A stretch of 64,000 bases of DNA from Nitrospira_E sp052156535 (lineage in GTDB: Bacteria > Nitrospirota > Nitrospiria > Nitrospirales > UBA8639): contig NZ_JBQKUP010000034.1 in the NCBI RefSeq assembly GCF_052156535.1, positions 124,001-188,000 of the forward strand, read 5' to 3'. Every line of letters begins with the position of its first letter. Positions within the stretch are counted from its first letter, which is position 1. The notes beneath the pieces are model-generated. The model searched no databases, was not told the origin of the DNA, and saw only the letters and a list, made by a program, of their open reading frames with translations. Below are positions 43,596 through 52,246 of the stretch, in pieces. Both the position numbers and the translations under genes were made by a program.

Positions 43596-44036
43596 ATGGA
43601 TAAAGAGGCAAAATTTGAACCTGGGCAGGTGGTTGACACCTTAGGAGAACTGATTGCCAGTCTGGCGGCCTTTGCCGCGAAAGTACCGGCCAAGTCCATG
43701 CTGGCATTATCTGGTGGAATTCGTCCAACACCGGAGGCAGTCGATTCGTATGAAACCACGGTCTATCGATTTCGCGACCGAGTGGGAGTCACATACAAAA
43801 CTCTCCCTCCATTATTTGTCGAATCCTTAGAAGCTTTTGAGGCGGGAAAAGTATTTGATGCCGTACCTCCCCTGTTGCAATGCGTTGAACAGTTGGTGGA
43901 ATTGCACAATCAGGAAACTATTAAATTCACTCCACCTCAACAACAACGTCTTTGTGACTATCATCGCCGCTTAGAAAGACTTGTCCCTGAAGCCACCCAA
44001 TCCGAAATCGATCTTCCTACCCCTGAATCGTATTAA
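43596..44036 (+). CDS. Unidentified soluble helical protein
   Basis: A 146-residue protein that is mainly helical, with EPGQVVDTLGELIASLAAFA at the start, a central VYRFRDRVGVTYKTLPPLFV and a late QQQRLCDYHRRLERLV. There is no signal peptide or membrane segment. The codon use and base composition match its neighbours, so it looks like a real gene. I do not recognise the family. It follows the pseudouridine synthase by 43 bp on the same strand and may share its transcript. Confidence 0.55.
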   Translation: MDKEAKFEPGQVVDTLGELIASLAAFAAKVPAKSMLALSGGIRPTPEAVDSYETTVYRFRDRVGVTYKTLPPLFVESLEAFEAGKVFDAVPPLLQCVEQLVELHNQETIKFTPPQQQRLCDYHRRLERLVPEATQSEIDLPTPESY

Positions 44037-44374
44037 TCCTTTAATTATAACTGCGCAGGATACCCCAAAGCTTACCTAGGGGGGGCAGTGGGGAATAGTC
44101 GCAGAGAAATTTCCTGCGGGATTAATCGGAATGGTGCCTCCGTTTTTTGGGGCAACTTCCTCCTTCCCTCATACTCCCAATTAATGGACGGAGCTCTATT
44201 TCCAAAAATACGAGGGATTTTGGGGGGGTCGGTCTACAAGGGTTACAAAATGCGGGATCGCTTTATTTTTGGGTGATTAGGTGAATTCTAAGAGGATTTG
44301 GGAAAGAGCCGAGTCGAGCAAGGATTTGTTATCGAAGAAGGATGGTCGCTAGGATCATTCTTAGAGAAGAGTAA
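44037..44374. other. Gap without a convincing gene
   Basis: The 338 bp contain G-rich tracts (seven G at about 44222) and a 62-codon open frame with no protein-like pattern. No terminator or RNA gene is recognisable. Confidence 0.4.
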
Positions 44375-44686
44375 TTAATTCAAGTTTGCAGGAACAAGAA
44401 ACTGAAGACTTGTTCGGAGGATAAGCTGGTTTCCGCTGGAAGAAGGGGGGGAAATTACTCGCCAATTCCTTCCTTTATCTCGTAACCCTTCTGCTATCAC
44501 AGTTAGTTGCGAATAAGCTTCATTATCAAGCGCCTTGGCAAGGCTCAAATTGCAAAGGAAGGTCTTACACCCTAAGTGGTAAGAACGAAAGACCAACAAA
44601 CTCAACTCTTTGGCAACTTGTTTATTAAACTGTCCTTGCACATGAAACATGATGGTATCAGAGGCCAACTGTTCGGTACGTATCAT
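44375..44686 (-). CDS. STAS-domain-like protein
   Basis: A 103-residue protein with a STAS-like pattern: TIMFHVQGQFNKQVAKEL, then KTFLCNLSLAKALDNEAY and GLRDKGRNWRVISPP. In anti-anti-sigma factors a phosphorylated serine sits in a DSSG-type loop; here that place reads DNEAYSQL, so phosphorylation control of the usual kind is doubtful. No anti-sigma kinase gene is nearby. The assignment rests on pattern only. Confidence 0.5.
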   Translation of the reverse strand: MIRTEQLASDTIMFHVQGQFNKQVAKELSLLVFRSYHLGCKTFLCNLSLAKALDNEAYSQLTVIAEGLRDKGRNWRVISPPSSSGNQLILRTSLQFLVPANLN

Positions 44687-44874
44687 TTGATTCCTGCCAT
44701 TCAGAAATAGGAATAAGTATCTTGCTCAAGCCCATTTCAAACCAATAGGAGTTTCCGTGACTATTCCCCAGAGGAGTGGGCTCAGGAGGTTGAAGCTACG
44801 AAATGATCACATGCCTTAATAGATAATATGAAGGTGAGGGAACACCAGGGGAGCCTGGCTAAATGAGAGATTGG

Positions 44875-44903
44875 TTGACGGGAACCTTGGTGGGATGTAT
44901 AAA
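44875..44903 (+). promoter_or_regulatory. Strong sigma-70-type promoter for tRNA-Arg
   Basis: TTGACG (44875-44880), 17 bp, TATAAA (44898-44903). The expected start lies near 44910, about 10 bp before the tRNA. Confidence 0.7.
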
Positions 44904-44919
44904 GTCAATTCTTCTTCAT

Positions 44920-44996
44920 GCGTCCGTAGCTCAATTGGATAGAGCATCGGCCTTCGGAGCCGAGGGTTGGGGGTTCAAGTCCCTCCGGGCGCACCA
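44920..44996 (+). tRNA. tRNA-Arg (anticodon UCG), CCA encoded
   Basis: The 77-base gene folds as a cloverleaf. The acceptor stem pairs GCGTCCG with CGGGCGC, including one G-T pair. The D stem is GCTC/GAGC. The anticodon stem TCGGC/GCCGA encloses the loop CTTCGGA, giving anticodon TCG, which reads CGA and related arginine codons. The T arm is GGGGGTTCAAGTCCCTC and the 3' ACCA is present in the DNA. A promoter with good hexamers precedes it. No other tRNA is nearby. Confidence 0.95.
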
Positions 44997-45341
44997 TTCA
45001 GATTTCCCCAGTTGCCCTGATGATGGTAGTATCCCCACTCCCCATTCGTAGGGCATTACGTGTATACGTAATATCGAAGCCAATTACACACCAGGAAATG
45101 TTGATTCTTCTGTTGTGTTTTTTCCTTCCTGCTAATACATGGCTATCTTCAATTTGGGCAAGCATAAAAGTATTGTTGCCCATTCACCATATTCAGGTTA
45201 ATACCCATTTCCGGGATTCTAAGAAATGAGTTGGTCGAAAAGGCGCTTGAGTTAACAAATCCAGGGTTTTTATTGTAGGGTGTGCCAACGTTTTTTGTCG
45301 GTAATGATCATCATGGGCAGTGAGATATCTTCTCTTTTCTA
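44997..45341. other. Gap with an 18-bp palindrome
   Basis: The 345 bp between the tRNA and the glycosyltransferase contain ATTACGT-GTAT-ACGTAAT (45055-45072), a palindrome with perfect 7-bp arms and operator-like shape. A 61-codon minus-strand frame across this area is not convincing. No terminator is evident after the tRNA. Confidence 0.4.
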
Positions 45342-47054
45342 ATGAATACCTCCTGGATTGCGTTTCTTGAACGCCCCGCTATCCATATTTCTCTCCTTCT
45401 AGTCATTGGTTTTCTGGCATTTAGCTCCAATGCCTCTATTTCTCTGTTTGGGGAAACCGAGGGTTTGTACGCCATCATCACCCACACCATGATGGCGGCT
45501 GAGGATTATGTGCATCTTTGGTTGCGGGGAGAGCCGTATTTTAATAAACCGCCTCTATTCTTTTGGCTTCAGGCTGGATTTATTCATAGCTTGGGATGGA
45601 GTGAGTCCGCGTTACGGTTGCCATCAATTGGATCCAGTTTGGGAACGATGATAACGACCTATTTCTTGGGCCGCTTATTGTTTTCAGAAATGGCAGGATT
45701 TTGGGGCGCCCTAGTATGCGCGACCTGTTATGCGGGCTTGTGGTTTGGTCCCTTGGCCATTATCGATCCTGTGTTAACTTTTTGTATGACCTTGGGGATG
45801 TATGCCTGGGCTCGCGCATATTTTCAGGAATCATCACAGTGGTGGTATCTAGTCGCCTTTGTGGCGTTGGCGTTGGGCTCGATGGTCAAAACGTTGCATG
45901 CCTTGGCTTTGCCGGTTCTGGTGATGGGGATATTCTTATGGATGCGCCGTGATCGGCAAGTGTTCCGGGAACCATACTTTTGGGTTGGAGTCGTGTTGAG
46001 TGGCTTGTTACTGGCTGGCTACTACCTGTTACTTGGGCCAGAATTCAGGCAGCACTTTTTCTTTGAAGAAAATCTCAAACGTATGGTCACCGTATCGGGA
46101 GATCAAAAACTTACTGCGTGGGAGGCCTATTGGGGAAAACGTCCAATATTTTGGTATGCCCTAGTGATCTGGTTCGATCTTTTCCCCTGGTCGGCCTTAC
46201 TTCCAGTTGGCCTTATTCTCATATGGAAACGTCGTCCCTGGGTTGAGTCGCCGAAAGAATTGTGGGTTTTTCTCTGGGTCGTGGTGTATTTTGTGGCGTT
46301 GAGTTTGGCGCCAGAAAAACATGAACGGTATCTCATGCCACTCCTGCCGGCATTCGGTTTGTTGGTCGGCTATGTATATCATCGACTGCTGTATGAAGCG
46401 CCGGTATTGGAAGGAAAGGGCATGTTGAGGGGCTTGTTAGCATGCTTGGGTGGCATTTTTGTGGTTTCGGTATTTCTTGGACCTATTCTGTTGCAAAAAA
46501 AATGGCATGTTCCATTGGACGTCATTCCTTTGATCCTTCGTGTGGGATTAGGCATGTTAGGCCTGATGATGGTTGGACTGGCCGTCAAGAATTATTTGCG
46601 AATGGGTCTGGTGGGTGTGGGAGTGTTGGGCCTGGCCCTTATGGTGACGGTGACAGGATTTATTATTCCTGGTATCCAAGCGGAAGGTTCTCCCAGGCTG
46701 GCATTTGACGAAAATCAACGGCGCTTGATTAACCAAACGGATCCCATATCGGTGTTTCAGTCATGGGATTGGCGGAAGGATGAAGATGAATTCTATTGGG
46801 ACTATCTCCATGGTCGTTCACGAATCGTGGGGGAGGGTCTTGAAGATTCCTTGGCGCTTGAAGAATTGAAGAGGGACGTTCAACAATCAACACGTTTGGT
46901 GATGATGACTAAAGACCAGTATCAACAAATCATTTCCGGTGCTCCGAATTTAACTGCCATTGTGTTGTTTGAGTTCTACCGTTCAAATAAGAACATTGTG
47001 CTTCTTTCTCTCGGTTGGAGAGCACAGCTTGCGGATTCTTGGAAAACCCAATAA
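45342..47054 (+). CDS. ArnT-like (GT-C, PMT-superfamily) glycosyltransferase
   Basis: A 570-residue multi-spanning membrane protein, with about a dozen hydrophobic segments and a soluble C-terminal domain. The family pattern GETEGLYAIITHTMM is followed by GEPYFNKPPLFFWLQA and LRLPSIGSSLGTMI, the hallmark of ArnT/PMT enzymes, with the acidic residue in the first external loop. They transfer a sugar from a polyprenyl phosphate carrier to lipid A or protein at the periplasmic face. The acceptor here is unknown. No clear Shine-Dalgarno motif precedes the ATG. Confidence 0.85.
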   Translation: MNTSWIAFLERPAIHISLLLVIGFLAFSSNASISLFGETEGLYAIITHTMMAAEDYVHLWLRGEPYFNKPPLFFWLQAGFIHSLGWSESALRLPSIGSSLGTMITTYFLGRLLFSEMAGFWGALVCATCYAGLWFGPLAIIDPVLTFCMTLGMYAWARAYFQESSQWWYLVAFVALALGSMVKTLHALALPVLVMGIFLWMRRDRQVFREPYFWVGVVLSGLLLAGYYLLLGPEFRQHFFFEENLKRMVTVSGDQKLTAWEAYWGKRPIFWYALVIWFDLFPWSALLPVGLILIWKRRPWVESPKELWVFLWVVVYFVALSLAPEKHERYLMPLLPAFGLLVGYVYHRLLYEAPVLEGKGMLRGLLACLGGIFVVSVFLGPILLQKKWHVPLDVIPLILRVGLGMLGLMMVGLAVKNYLRMGLVGVGVLGLALMVTVTGFIIPGIQAEGSPRLAFDENQRRLINQTDPISVFQSWDWRKDEDEFYWDYLHGRSRIVGEGLEDSLALEELKRDVQQSTRLVMMTKDQYQQIISGAPNLTAIVLFEFYRSNKNIVLLSLGWRAQLADSWKTQ

Positions 47055-47225
47055 CAATGAATTCAAAAAAGATTGCCAAATGCTAAATTTACCGTAAAAT
47101 TTAGTATCTGACCCTTTCTGAAGCGATTCAGGTTAATGAATGGAAGAGATAGTACTGGATCGTTATCATTTCAGAGTCTGTATTTCGGTCCATATTCTTG
47201 CCGAACCATTAAAGAAGAAGAAACC

Positions 47226-48017
47226 ATGAACTCTTACCATCGATTAGGTCTATGTCTACTCATGATTGTGTGTGTGTGGTCTTCGCAAGTGGAAGCCAGG
47301 GTGCAAATCACAACTATCCCCTATAACCATGGGGAAGTTGCTTTGGAAGGAGTCGTGGCCTGGGATGATGAGATAAAAGGTAAACGTCCGGGAATTTTGG
47401 TTGTTCACGAATGGTGGGGGCTTAATGAATATGTCCGAACTCGTGCGGTACAATTGGCGGCCCTGGGATATGTGGCCGTGGCGGTGGATATGTATGGGAA
47501 GGGAAAAGTGACCGCTCATCCCGATGAGGCCAGGCAATGGATGCAACAAACCACAGCCAATGTAGAGATGTGGCAGGCCAGGGCGAAAGCGGGATTAGGG
47601 CTTCTTCAGGCTAACCCCCTGGTAGATCAAGCCCGTTTAGCAGCTATTGGGTATTGTTTTGGAGGGGCGACGGTTTTGCAAATGGTGTATGATGGGGCAC
47701 CGGTTAAAGGAGTCGTGAGTTTCCATGGGTCGCTCCCTCTTCCGTCCGCATCTTCTGCCATTAAGAATTCAGTCAAAATTTTCATTGCCCATGGAGAGGC
47801 CGATCCGTTTCTTAGCCAAGACCACATTACGAAATTTAAACATGCTTTAGACGAGGCTGGGTTAGATTGGCACATGGTGATTTTTGGAGGTGCCCAACAT
47901 GGTTTCACCAACCCTTCGGCCAATCAATATGGGATGAACGGTGTGCAATATCAGGAACAAGCTGATCGACGGTCATGGGAGCACATGAAATTATTTTTTG
48001 ATGAACTGTTTCGATAA
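47226..48017 (+). CDS. Secreted dienelactone hydrolase family protein
   Basis: About 263 residues from the ATG at 47226; the frame is open further upstream but this start gives a signal peptide (LGLCLLMIVCVWSSQVEA) with an AxA-like cleavage site VEA. The alpha/beta hydrolase core has the DLH nucleophile cysteine in IGYCFGGA, VVHEWWGLNEYVR near the start, and the catalytic histidine in GGAQHGFTNP. DLH enzymes open lactones; a secreted form may act on periplasmic esters. It stands alone between the glycosyltransferase and the carbamoyltransferase. Confidence 0.88.
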   Translation: MNSYHRLGLCLLMIVCVWSSQVEARVQITTIPYNHGEVALEGVVAWDDEIKGKRPGILVVHEWWGLNEYVRTRAVQLAALGYVAVAVDMYGKGKVTAHPDEARQWMQQTTANVEMWQARAKAGLGLLQANPLVDQARLAAIGYCFGGATVLQMVYDGAPVKGVVSFHGSLPLPSASSAIKNSVKIFIAHGEADPFLSQDHITKFKHALDEAGLDWHMVIFGGAQHGFTNPSANQYGMNGVQYQEQADRRSWEHMKLFFDELFR

Positions 48018-48182
48018 GTAGAATACGCCCGGTAGGAAGTTTCCTATCGATTGAATGGAAAACAGGCAAGAATCGTTGGTAAAGTTCTTCTTCATCTTCA
48101 CCGAAGATTCAGAGTTTACAGGTTTTCTGTCTGAGCAGGCCATTCAATATGGCAAAGGCAAGGTCTTATTCTAAGGAAAAGC

Positions 48183-50051
48183 ATGGCAACCCCAAACGGG
48201 AAATTAACTTCAATTCTGGGCGTTTCCGCCTATTACCACGATAGCGCGGCTTGTCTCATTCAGAATGGCGAGATTGTGGCGGCTGCTCAAGAAGAACGGT
48301 TCACGCGAAAAAAGCATGATGCCGGGTTCCCGAGCCATGCGGTTGAGTATTGTCTGCGGCAAGGCGGGGTTGGCATGCGCGATGTCGATTATCTGGTGTT
48401 CTACGACAAACCTTTTGTCAAATTTGAACGGCTGTTGGAAACATATTTGTCCTATGCCCCAAAGGGACTTGGATCGTTTTTGACTGCCATTCCTGTTTGG
48501 ATCAAAGAAAAGCTGTTTTTGCGAAACTTACTAGAAAAGGCTTTTCGTCAGGTGGGGAGTCTCGAAAAAAAAGAGAAACTACCGCCTTTGCTCTTTGGGG
48601 AGCACCATGAATCACATGCGGCTGCGGCCTTTTTCCCTTCTCCTTATGAGGAAGCGGTTGTCCTGTGTATGGACGGGGTGGGCGAATGGGCGACCACTTC
48701 AGCCTGGGTCGGGCGGGGAAACCAATTAACACCTCTTTGGGAAATTCCCTTTCCCCATTCCATCGGGCTGCTGTATTCCGCCTTTACCTACTATACCGGG
48801 TTTAAGGTCAATTCCGGTGAATATAAAGTGATGGGGCTCGCTCCGTATGGGGAGCCAAAATATGTGAAAACGATTTTGGACAATGTGGTGGATGTGAAGC
48901 CGGATGGCACCTTCCGGCTCAATATGGACTATTTTGATTACTGTACCGGATTACGGATGACCAACAACAGGTTTGACGCCATATTTGGTGGTCCTCCGCG
49001 TCAGGCGGAAAGTACTCTCACCCAGCGGGAAATGGATCTGGCTCGGTCTGTGCAAGAAGTCACCGAGATGGTCATGCTTCGTCTGGCCAACAGCCTTCAT
49101 CGAGAAACGGGCCTTTCCAATCTTTGCCTTTCCGGAGGAGTGGCCTTGAATTGCGTTGGAAACGGAAGAGTGCTGCGGGAAGGACCATTCAGCGGGCTGT
49201 GGATTCAGCCGGCGGCAGGCGATGCGGGCAGCGCGTTAGGTGCAGCGTTAAATGTGCATTTCAGCTATCTGAATCAGCCTCGGGTATGCCAGAGCTCTAA
49301 TGATTCGATGCGAGGAAGTTATTTAGGGCCACGCTTTTCCAACGAGGACATTGAATCCCGGCTCCAACAGCTTGAGGCCAGCTATGAATACGTGGAAGAT
49401 TCGGACCTGTATCGTCGAGTGGCGGAGTATTTGGCTGAGGGAAAGGTCATTGGATGGTTACAAGGGCACATGGAATTCGGTCCTCGGGCTTTAGGGGGAC
49501 GAAGTATCTTGGGCGACCCTCGTAGCGAGAAAATGCAATCGGTCATGAATTTAAAAATTAAATATCGGGAATCCTTCCGTCCATTTGCGCCATCGGTTTT
49601 AAGGGAACGAGTGTCCGAGTATTTTGAGATGGATACCGATAGTCCTTACATGTTACTGGTGGCCCCGGTTGCCGAGAAGCGACGACGAGCGGTACAACCG
49701 GATCAACAAAAACTTTGGGGAATTGATCTACTCAATGTTCCCAAATCGGATATTCCCGCAGTGACCCATGTGGATTACTCCGCCAGAGTTCAGACGGTGT
49801 CACCTGATACCAATCCTCGCTACTATCAATTATTGCAAGAGTTTGAAAAGCAAACTGGATGTGCAGTGTTGATCAATACCTCGTTTAATGTTCGAGGCGA
49901 ACCAATTGTCTGTACGCCTGAAGATGCCTACCGGTGTTTTATGCGGACGGAGATGGACGTCCTCGTCCTGGAAAATTGTCTTGTTTTGAAGGAACATCAA
50001 AAGCCGGTGCCGAAGGATGAAACGTGGATGAAAGAATTTGAATTGGATTAA
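48183..50051 (+). CDS. Carbamoyltransferase (NodU/TobZ family)
   Basis: A 622-residue protein. The N-terminal ASKHA-type domain starts ILGVSAYYHDSAACLIQNG and includes the metal and carbamoyl-adenylate residues in FGEHHESHAAAAFFPSPYEE, then CMDGVGEWATTS and NSGEYKVMGLAPYGEP. CLSGGVALNCVGNG closes this part. The C-terminal YrdC-like domain has QGHMEFGPRALGGRSILGDP and VLINTSFNVRGEPIV. The family transfers carbamoyl from carbamoyl phosphate to a hydroxyl on a sugar or antibiotic. It is followed by SxtJ- and DUF5989-type genes, a recurrent trio. Confidence 0.93.
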   Translation: MATPNGKLTSILGVSAYYHDSAACLIQNGEIVAAAQEERFTRKKHDAGFPSHAVEYCLRQGGVGMRDVDYLVFYDKPFVKFERLLETYLSYAPKGLGSFLTAIPVWIKEKLFLRNLLEKAFRQVGSLEKKEKLPPLLFGEHHESHAAAAFFPSPYEEAVVLCMDGVGEWATTSAWVGRGNQLTPLWEIPFPHSIGLLYSAFTYYTGFKVNSGEYKVMGLAPYGEPKYVKTILDNVVDVKPDGTFRLNMDYFDYCTGLRMTNNRFDAIFGGPPRQAESTLTQREMDLARSVQEVTEMVMLRLANSLHRETGLSNLCLSGGVALNCVGNGRVLREGPFSGLWIQPAAGDAGSALGAALNVHFSYLNQPRVCQSSNDSMRGSYLGPRFSNEDIESRLQQLEASYEYVEDSDLYRRVAEYLAEGKVIGWLQGHMEFGPRALGGRSILGDPRSEKMQSVMNLKIKYRESFRPFAPSVLRERVSEYFEMDTDSPYMLLVAPVAEKRRRAVQPDQQKLWGIDLLNVPKSDIPAVTHVDYSARVQTVSPDTNPRYYQLLQEFEKQTGCAVLINTSFNVRGEPIVCTPEDAYRCFMRTEMDVLVLENCLVLKEHQKPVPKDETWMKEFELD

Positions 50052-50069
50052 GTGTGAAAGAGTGACGGC

Positions 50070-50474
50070 ATGACCTCAACGATTCATCACCCAACTGCTA
50101 AGGATCTCCGCACGTTCGGCCTGTTAATGGGCGGAGTTTTTTTAATTGTAGCGGTATGGCCATTGGTCATTCATGGAGAAAGTATTCGATTGTGGGCGAG
50201 TTGTATCGCCGGGGCCTTTGGAGCGATGGGAATGGTTTTTCCAAAAGGGCTTAAGCCCTTGCATCGCGTATGGATGAAGATCGGCGAAAAATTAGGGTGG
50301 ATTAATTCCCGGATTATCTTAAGCCTAATGTTTTTTGGGATGTTTACTCCCATGGCGTTTGTCATGGGATTATTAGGTAAACGACCATTGCAACTTGGCT
50401 ATGACCCCAAGGCCAACAGCTATCGCGTGGTCAAAAAGGCTAGGTCCGCGGACCATGTGCTGAAACCTTTCTAA
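50070..50474 (+). CDS. SxtJ-like membrane protein
   Basis: A 134-residue protein with three to four hydrophobic segments (FGLLMGGVFLIVAVWPLVI, LWASCIAGAFGAMGMVF, and IILSLMFFGMFTPMAFVMGL) and a basic C-terminal tail. The WMKIGEKLGWINSRIILSL segment is the SxtJ-family hallmark. SxtJ genes follow carbamoyltransferases in many bacteria, including saxitoxin clusters; their role is unknown. It starts 18 bp after the carbamoyltransferase. Confidence 0.8.
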   Translation: MTSTIHHPTAKDLRTFGLLMGGVFLIVAVWPLVIHGESIRLWASCIAGAFGAMGMVFPKGLKPLHRVWMKIGEKLGWINSRIILSLMFFGMFTPMAFVMGLLGKRPLQLGYDPKANSYRVVKKARSADHVLKPF

Positions 50475-50488
50475 AGGAGATACAACAG

Positions 50489-50641
50489 ATGACAGGTTTT
50501 CTTGGTGAATTGTGGGACTTTATGCGGGAACGAAAAAAGTTCTGGCTCGCCCCCATCATCATCATGCTCTTATTGCTCGGCGGTCTTATAATCTTGAGTG
50601 AGGGCTCAGCCGTTGCCCCCTTTATCTATACCTTGTTTTGA
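50489..50641 (+). CDS. Small membrane protein, DUF5989 type (50 residues)
   Basis: MTGFLGELWDFMRERKKFWL is followed by a single hydrophobic helix (APIIIMLLLLGGLIIL) and a short end. AAGGAG lies about 9 bases before the ATG. It is the third gene of the carbamoyltransferase-SxtJ-DUF5989 trio. DUF5989 proteins have no known function; the amphipathic start plus one helix suggests a small subunit of a membrane complex with SxtJ. Confidence 0.8.
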   Translation: MTGFLGELWDFMRERKKFWLAPIIIMLLLLGGLIILSEGSAVAPFIYTLF

Positions 50642-50695
50642 ACCATGGGGAGGGTGGAGGCTACGGGGAAAATGAGTGGCAGGCTTGATAGGGAA

Positions 50696-50725
50696 AAAGG
50701 AGGGAGCTTTAAGCCCCCTCCTTTT
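50696..50725. terminator. Bidirectional terminator hairpin
   Basis: GGAGGG (50699-50704) and CCCTCC (50716-50721) pair, with extra G-C and A-T pairs inside, flanked by A5 on the left and T4 on the right. It lies between two convergent genes. Confidence 0.65.
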
Positions 50726-50776
50726 CGGACCCCTTGGTGTTCCCGATTGTTCGGGGACGGCTTACGGACTTATCCC

Positions 50777-51085
50777 CTACTTGTTGGAATCACTGTTTGT
50801 GTTCATGGACTTTGATTCCCCAGGCGGCACAATATTTGGGCGTTCTTCTTTCCCAGGGTTCATGGCATGTGCGTCATGAAATCCAGATGCTTGTTGGAGT
50901 GATTCATCCCGGCTGGGTTGAGTTTGTCCCGGGTCATTAGCTACCGATTGCCCTGTCACGGGAGACTTCGCGTCTCCCATGGGATACCCTGGATGGTTTG
51001 GCAGCATGCCTGGATTTCCCAGAGCTATTGTACTTCCTAATAAGACACTCCCTATTACGTTAATCGCGCAAAGTTTACGGTTCAT
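50777..51085 (-). CDS. Small secreted protein of unknown function
   Basis: About 102 residues from the ATG at 51085, which has AGGAGGGG upstream at good spacing. The start MNRKLCAINVIGSVLLGSTIALG is a signal peptide, probably cut after AxG. The mature part is rich in Pro, Gly, Asn, Asp and Ser, with no cysteine, and looks disordered (NHPGYPMGDAKSP, then charged residues to the end). I do not recognise it. It is convergent with the DUF5989 gene across a terminator. Confidence 0.6.
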   Translation of the reverse strand: MNRKLCAINVIGSVLLGSTIALGNPGMLPNHPGYPMGDAKSPVTGQSVANDPGQTQPSRDESLQQASGFHDAHAMNPGKEERPNIVPPGESKSMNTNSDSNK

Positions 51086-52246
51086 GATCATCCCCTCCTT
51101 TTTTTCGATACGATCGGGAATCAAGGGGTACTAGAACTAGAACCTAGTCCAGGAAAGTATGTTGGAAACCTCTTTGGTTGTCTTACACTTACCGTCCCTC
51201 CTGTTTTAATTGTGGGTTTTACCGACTTCCTTGTGAACAGGTATTTGGCCAAAGATGCGTTTCAGTCCGTCGCTTGTCTTTGCCATATTTTCATTTGGCT
51301 TGAAAGTATATGCAGGAACACTCCCTGAGACCAAAGATGAAACAGTCAACACTTTTTAACCTCTATTGAAGCCAGTAGGGATGCTTTTCCCTTCACACCC
51401 GCGCGTGACTTGATCTCCACTAAATATTCTTTAACTTAAGAAAGGGATAGGAGGATTTCTGGAGGGTGTACAATATTGCATAGGCCCACCCATTGATTGA
51501 CGGGAAGATTAGGCTTATGCCTTTATGGTAAAACTGGAAAATGGCTTTGAGCAAGTGGCGCAAAATGGGGCAGATCTGTTGAGTGAGGCAGATAAAAAAT
51601 ATTCTGGTAGAGGCTGAATATTGCAATAGTTTTTGTAATGAAAACCCCAAGGATTATAAAACCAATATGAAATAAATGGGGATCATAAAAAGATCGAATG
51701 CATAGGAATAATAAATAAAATTGCCAGAGGAAAATATAAAACATCATCAATTTGTAAATGAAAAAAGTATGATGGTGGTCGGTAAGCTTTGGAGGGAAGT
51801 TTTTCTGGGATTTTGCTGGTGAATGAGCACTTCGTGGACGTGGGGAAGTTTCAAGCCATATGCAATCATTTGCGGGGCATTTTCCTCCTCAATAGGCTTT
51901 CATGACCTCAGGAATTCATGTTTTTTGGGAGAATTTAACGGCTCCCTCGCATATGATTGGACATGACCGCTGCAAAAATGAGGCTAAAGCACGCGTCATT
52001 CGTCCATATGAAACATTTGAAATAATGAGTCTTAACCCGGACCTATCATTGCACGCTGCACTCCGTCATGCGGGGCAGATACCATTTTTCCGCCAAACCC
52101 CTTGACTCTCACAAATGGTAAATTATTATAAAAAAGAGGCTCTTACCCCATGCAGAATGAGAAGTTGAGGTTTCCCCAATGCCATCGAAAAAGGGGAATC
52201 AGTAATATTTTGACTACAGGAACCCACCGGGTTCAAATCAAGACAT
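51086..52246. other. Long gap, no convincing gene
   Basis: More than 1.1 kb is AT-rich, especially 51640-51780. Short hydrophobic minus-strand frames (51420-51650, 51523-51750) overlap each other and show no family pattern or ribosome binding site; a plus-strand frame at 51902-52105 is equally weak. The only element I can support is the promoter at 52102. Confidence 0.45.
52102..52129 (+). promoter_or_regulatory. Candidate promoter of the Bat operon
   Basis: TTGACT (52102-52107), 16 bp, TATTAT (52124-52129): five of six at each hexamer. A leader of about 110 bp precedes the MoxR gene. Confidence 0.5.

Noticed and set aside
44863..45051. 62-codon frame over the tRNA
   Set aside because: It is the usual artefact of translating a tRNA gene (SVAQLDRASAFGAEG).
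51420..51750. Two overlapping hydrophobic minus-strand frames
   Set aside because: They lie in AT-rich DNA where chance hydrophobic frames are common, and neither has a start signal.
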